A stretch of DNA of 58,113 nt, taken from an uncultured Burkholderiales bacterium. Lineage in GTDB: Bacteria > Pseudomonadota > Gammaproteobacteria > Burkholderiales > Burkholderiaceae_C. The notes below the pieces were generated by a model that saw only the letters and a list, made by a program, of their open reading frames with translations, had not been told where the DNA came from and did no database searches. The position numbers and the translations under genes were made by a program. Every line of letters begins with the position of its first letter. Position 1 is the first letter of the stretch. Shown in pieces: positions 47,401 through 53,400 of this stretch. The stretch spans positions 1 through 58,113 of the forward strand of contig CAINMN010000081.1 in the NCBI GenBank assembly GCA_903850735.1. Direction: 5' to 3'.

Positions 47401-50400
47401 TGCAGGACGGCAATGACGCCGATACCACGGTCAGCATGGACGACATCGATATTGCCTTCTTCAATGAAAAAGGTGCGCGCGTCTCCACATGGGTGCCTGG
47501 GCAAGCTTTGCCAGCAAGTGGCGTCGATGCATTGCGTTTTGACATGGACTTGGGTGGAACGCTGAACTTGGCTGGCGTGGAAGTCCCGCTGAACCTCAAT
47601 TTGCCGGGCTTCAATTTGGACATTGATGGTGGTTTTGAGTTGCAAGCGGATTGGCATTACGACTTCGGTTTTGGCCTTTCATCTTCGGCAGGCTTCTTCC
47701 TGGGTACCAACGACTACGTGCCGCCGAAACCCAAGGGAGACAACACATCGCAAGCGGCAAGCACGCCGGAGTTGCGCTTGGGCTTGCGAGCTTTCCTGGA
47801 CGGGACACCACGCGATCCCAGCACCACAGAGCCCTTCGAAGGCAGCGGAAAGTTGCTGTTCTTTGAGGCCAACGTCAAAGACAAGGACACAGATCCGGCT
47901 GAGGGTTTCCAAGGCAGCAACCTGCGCGGCGAATTGACCTTGGATTTGATCGGTGACAAGACGGGGCGCTTGACGTTGGACCGCGTTCTTTCCGATCCCA
48001 CCAAGGTGCTGGCGGCTTCTTTTGGTGTCAGTGCCGATTTGCGCTTGGCCGTTGAGTTGGGTGTGACGGGTCTGCCCAAAATTCAAAGCGATTTTGTGAT
48101 CGATTGGGATTGGCGCCTGGGGGATCCGAGCGTTCAGTTCCCGCACATCAACATTGAAAATCTGCGACTGGATTTGCAATCGACGGTCATGGATTTCCTG
48201 CTGCCGATTGCGCGTCAAGTCAGCTCTGTCTTGGCGCCATTCCGCGATGTTGTCGAGGCTTTGACCACACCGGTGGCAGGTCTGGACATGATTCTGAATC
48301 CGGCACGGGAAGCGCTGGGCAAAACGCCGGACAACACGATCCGTGGGTTGATTGACACGGTCTACGAAATCATTCGCAAGACCAAGCCCGAGAAAAATCT
48401 GGCGCCGATTCCATGGGAAGTATTGGACGCAGTCAAATTTGCCTTGCAAATGCCCGACATGGTTCGCACCTTGGTTTCCGTTGGCAGTGGTGTCGCCCTG
48501 GGCAGCATTTACAACATCGGGCGAAGTGACTTCCGGTTTGAGGTTTCCAAAGACATTGCCGCCACTCAGAGCTCAGGTGGCATCAATTCACTGTTCGCTG
48601 GAATGGAAGCATTCAGTGGCGCGGCCAATGGTGGCGCCAAGGCCACGGCACGCTCAGGCTTGCAATTCTTGCCCTACATCACCGACATCAGCAATTGGGC
48701 CAAAATTTTCTCCGGTGGCAATGCAACCATCTTTACCTACGAATTGCCATTGCTGGAGTTCAGTACAGGCTTTGATGTCGAGTTGGCGCGCATACCCATT
48801 CCGTTCCCGCCGCTGTCATGGCTGAACATTGTGATCGGTGCCATTGGCAGCATGCGCGCGACCATTGATCTGTCGTTTGGATTTGACACATTTGGCGTGC
48901 AAAAAGCAGTCCAAACGGGCAATCCTTTGGATGTCATCGATGGCTTCTTTATCAATGACTGGACATTGCCTTCCGTTGTCAATGGCGTGCTCGATCCCAA
49001 GACCGGTGGCAAGGAAAAGCCAGAATTCAGTTTGGCGCTCGAACTCGGTTTGCTGGGTGGCCTGGGTATTCCTGGCGCAGCAGCTGGCCTGGGCGGTTCC
49101 GTGACCTTCATGGTGGACGCGGATTTCAACGACATCAAGCAGGGCACGATCAAGCGTGACAGCAGTGGTCAGTTCTTGAGCGTGAGCTATGTCGGTGATG
49201 GCAAGGTAAGGGCCTCTGAAGCTTTGGCCATGATGAGTTACCCGGGCCTCATTCCTGGCATTCCGGGTGGACCCCTCAATTTGTTTGATTTCCGCTTCCA
49301 GGCAGCAATCAGTCCCTACATTTGGGCCAAAGTTGGCGTGGGCCTTTTCTCGGTCTCTGCCAATGTCAAACTTTTCTCGCTCAATTTGCCAGCCATCAAT
49401 GTCAACGCCCCCACCATCAAGCCTGATATGGGTGTGGTGCAGAACGGCGTTCTCACATTGTTTGCGGGTGATCGTGCATCGGAAAGAAAATACCTTGATA
49501 CCGCAGACAGTGCGGAAACCTGGACGCTCAGCGGCAAAGACAATGGCGTGATTGACGTAGAGTTCCGCGGCTATCACACCCGCTTTACCGGCGTGGCGAA
49601 AGTGGTGGTCGACCTGGGCCAAGGCAACGACAAACTGGATGCTGGAGCCTTGTTGAACAATGTGGTGATTGAGGCCAATGGTGGCGCAGGGGACGACACC
49701 GTGTTGTTGGGCGCCGGTGGCGGACGTGTCATTGACACCGAAGGCAACAACGTGATGCGCGCATTGGCGACAGGCATCGCGCCGGTTTATCTGGTCGGAG
49801 GCCGTGGCAACGACAAGCAGTATGGGGGCTTGGGCGACGATATTCTTTACGGTGGCGCAGGCAGCAACGAATTGTTTGGCGGTGGCGGCGATGACACACT
49901 TTACGCAGTTCAGGGCATCAACAAGCTCGCTGGCCAGGACGGTGTGGATTTGTATGTTTTCACCGGTGAACTGGGTAGCAACTTGGTGACGGAGACGGGC
50001 AAGGAAGGATCAAGCGTCGATCTTTCGGGCAAGATCCCGAACGAACTGCTGGGCATTGTGGGCCCGCTCCCCAATGTGCCAACGGTATCGGCGCCGCAAA
50101 GTTTTGCTGTGATTCGCAATGTTGACGCCCGCTTGCCCTTCTATGGGCAACCGCTCACTGGCGGCGCTGACATTGTGACCAAAGTCATCTTCTCTGCCCA
50201 AGATGGTCTGTTCACGGCCAAATCCGTGAGTGGCGTGACCGTGGAAGGCTCGGGCAGCAGCAAACTGACACTGACGGGAACACTGGCGAACCTCAATGCT
50301 TATTTGGTTTCGACCAACTCTCCCTCCTACCGACTGGTCACTGACAGCGATGTCAGGGCGTTGACTGTCACCATCGATCAGGATGGTTTGACCAGCAGTG

Positions 50401-53400
50401 CTTTGTCTGAAATTCGCGCCATGACCAGCACCGATGTCAGCCAAACATGGCGCGACATGGCGCAGTCGGGTCAGCGCATCGTGGCTGTCAGCGGTGCAGA
50501 GGGAAGCACTGTGGGGGTCTACTTGAGCAACGATGCAGGGCAATCTTGGCTTGCAGCCAAATTGCCTGCAGGTGTGGGGTATGACATGGCCTCCATCAGC
50601 CCGGACGGGCAAGCTTTGGTGGCGATGTCCAGCAACGGCAGTTATGCACTGTCGCGCGATGGTGGCAGCACCTGGACCACCGGACAAGCGCCGTCGGACA
50701 ACTACGCCGATGTGGTCATGTTGGCGGATGGTCGCGTTTTGGCCGTTGACAGAACAGACAGCGAGAAGAACTTCTATTTCAACAACGTGTTTGACTGGGG
50801 TTGGCGCACAACGAACAAGCCTGGCTTGGCAAGGGTGCTCGGTTTGGACGGTCTGTGGACGCAACTGAGTTCGCCCAACGGCAACTGGAATGCACTGACA
50901 ACCGCCCAAACAACACAACACAGTTTGGTGCTGGCTGCCACTGGCAGCAAAGCCAACAACAGTGTCAATGGTGACCTGTACATGGGGACCGTCGCGGCCA
51001 GCGGTGCGATCACATGGGCAAACGTGACACGCAATGGGCCTGCCAACGCCAATTGGACGTCCGTTGACATGAGTGCCGATGGTCGCTACCTTGTTGCCGC
51101 TGTGCGCGGCGGCCAGATCTACCTTGCGGATACCTCTCAGGCCAATTGGACTTGGCGCTCGACTGGCCTGACAGCTGATTGGACCGCCGTCTGGATGTCG
51201 GACGACGGCCAGAGTTTGGCCGCAACCGCCAACGGCGGTGTTGGCGGCGTCTGGATTTCTCAAAACGCTGGCAATGCCTGGGCCAAGGTCGGTGGCCAAG
51301 GGACCATGGGCATCGCGACTGGACAGGATTGGCGCATGGCCTCCGTGGATTCGAGCACGGGCGAGATCATCGCTGCGGTCAGCGGCACGCCCTTGATTCG
51401 TTTTGATCCACCACCGACCAGTGCTGCCCCCAACATTGATCTGCCGCTGCAACTGGAGGCTCCCAGTGCGACCCCAACGTCTGTGACGCTGGCCAGCAAT
51501 GCGATTGCCGATGCAGATTCGGCGCGCTTGAGCGTTGAGTTGTCAGCTGACAGTGGGCGCTTCGAACTGACGACGGCGGGTCAAGAAGCGCTCACAGAAA
51601 TCAACCAAAAGGCCACTGCTGCCGCTTTGGTGAGCGTGCGTGCCTCGTCTGGCAACAGCCCGGCTGTGGAGGGGGTCAACAATGTCATGGATGGAAACAC
51701 CCGTACCAAGTACCTCAACTTTGACGGCGTGAGCAGCGGCTTGGTGTTCGAGCTCACCTCGGCAGAGGTTGTGGGCCAACTGTCACTCACGACACGTACA
51801 AATGATGACATCTGGGCCTGGGATCCCAAAACCATTGCGGTGTATGGCGCCAACGATGATTTGACCTGGGGCAGCAGCCAATGGACGTTGGTCCAGGACG
51901 GCTTGGCTACCAATCTGGCGAACACACGTGGTGCAACCAGCGTGGTTGACTTTGACAATGCCACGCCCTACCGTTTTTACAAAATGGTCGTCACGGAAAT
52001 CAAGGGTGTCCATAAAAATACCCAGCGCTATGCGCACTTTTCGGAGGCCTCTTTGCTGTTGCCTACCCTGGCTGTGACGCAGAACGATGATGGCAGCCTG
52101 CGCCTCAGTGGTGACAAAGTGGCGCTTCAAAAGTTCCTGGCCTCCGAAGAGCTGATTCATTTTGTTGCAGGTCCGGCAGGTTCCAACGGTACCTTGGCGG
52201 TCACGGCCAGCGATGGTGTGAACGTGACCCGTTCCAGCATACCGCTGGTGGATCAGCAGCCTTTTGCCATCCGTGCTTCTTACAACGGCGGAAGTTTTGA
52301 AATTTTTGCCAGCTCTGGAAACGGCTTGCGCCTGGCCCGCGCAGGAACCAATGAAGTTCGATTGGGCACGCTGGGCGATGAGCTCTCAGTGATCAAGTTG
52401 GCTGAGTCGCCTGTGACGCAGGCGTTTGAGGTTCTGTCAAGCCAACCGCAAGAAGCCTCTGCAGACGATGCCGGCGGCCAGCTGATCAACTTGGTGAGGC
52501 CCAGTCCGGTCACCCAGCTGACGCTGACAAGCCAGGCCTTGGCAGGCACCTCAGCGCTGGACCCCAGCCAGTACGCCCTGTATGGCGCCTCCGAAGGTTT
52601 GGCTTGGGGCGCAGAGGGTTGGAAATTGATTTCGCAAGGCAGTACAGGACTCAGCGAACAACGAAATGCCTCTGTGACCCTGAAGTTCAAGAATACCGAG
52701 ACCTTCAGCCACTACAAGCTCGTTTTTGCCGCGACCCGCGCTCCCGCTCTTCAACCCACTTCAGCTCGCGTGGCTGCCGCCGTTTTGGGCGGACCCAGTG
52801 CTTTGACATTTGTGGCCTCCAAAGGCGCCGACACTGTGAGAGTTTTTGTCGGTGATACCCGCTCTCAAGATGGATCGGCAAGGCAATTGGTCTTGCAAGA
52901 TCATGTGGAAACGATCACTGCGACCATCACGAAGGTCTTGGCATCTTCCCTGAACAGCCCGGCGGCTGAAATGGTGGCCAATGTGGTCGACGGCCAAACT
53001 GGGACCAAATATCTGAATTTCGACGGCATCGGAAGTGGCATGGTCATGAAGCTTGATCATGCCGATGCCATGACGGGGCTCAGTTTGACCACACGGACCA
53101 ATGACGATATCTGGGCATGGGATCCCAAGACGGTGGCGATTTATGGCGCCAATGAGGCCCTGGCTTGGGCAGATTCCGCTTGGTCGCTCATCCAAGACGG
53201 CTTGGCCACACAATTGCCCAACGGCAGAGGTGAGAGCAGCAGCGTCACGTTCAGTAACGCCAACGCCTACCAATACTACAAGCTTGTTTTCACAGACACC
53301 AAGGGCACTCACCAAGGCAAACGCTATGTTCATGTCTCGGAAGCCACGCTGTTCAAGCAAGTGAGCCTGCTTGCCGATGACCGTCTGTCTTTGCAGATGA

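Noticed and set aside
50010-51452. Long open frame of about 480 codons on the minus strand
   Set aside because: It lies wholly inside the giant gene, has the low-complexity His/Arg/Gln-rich look of an antisense shadow of GC-rich coding DNA, and shows no family features.
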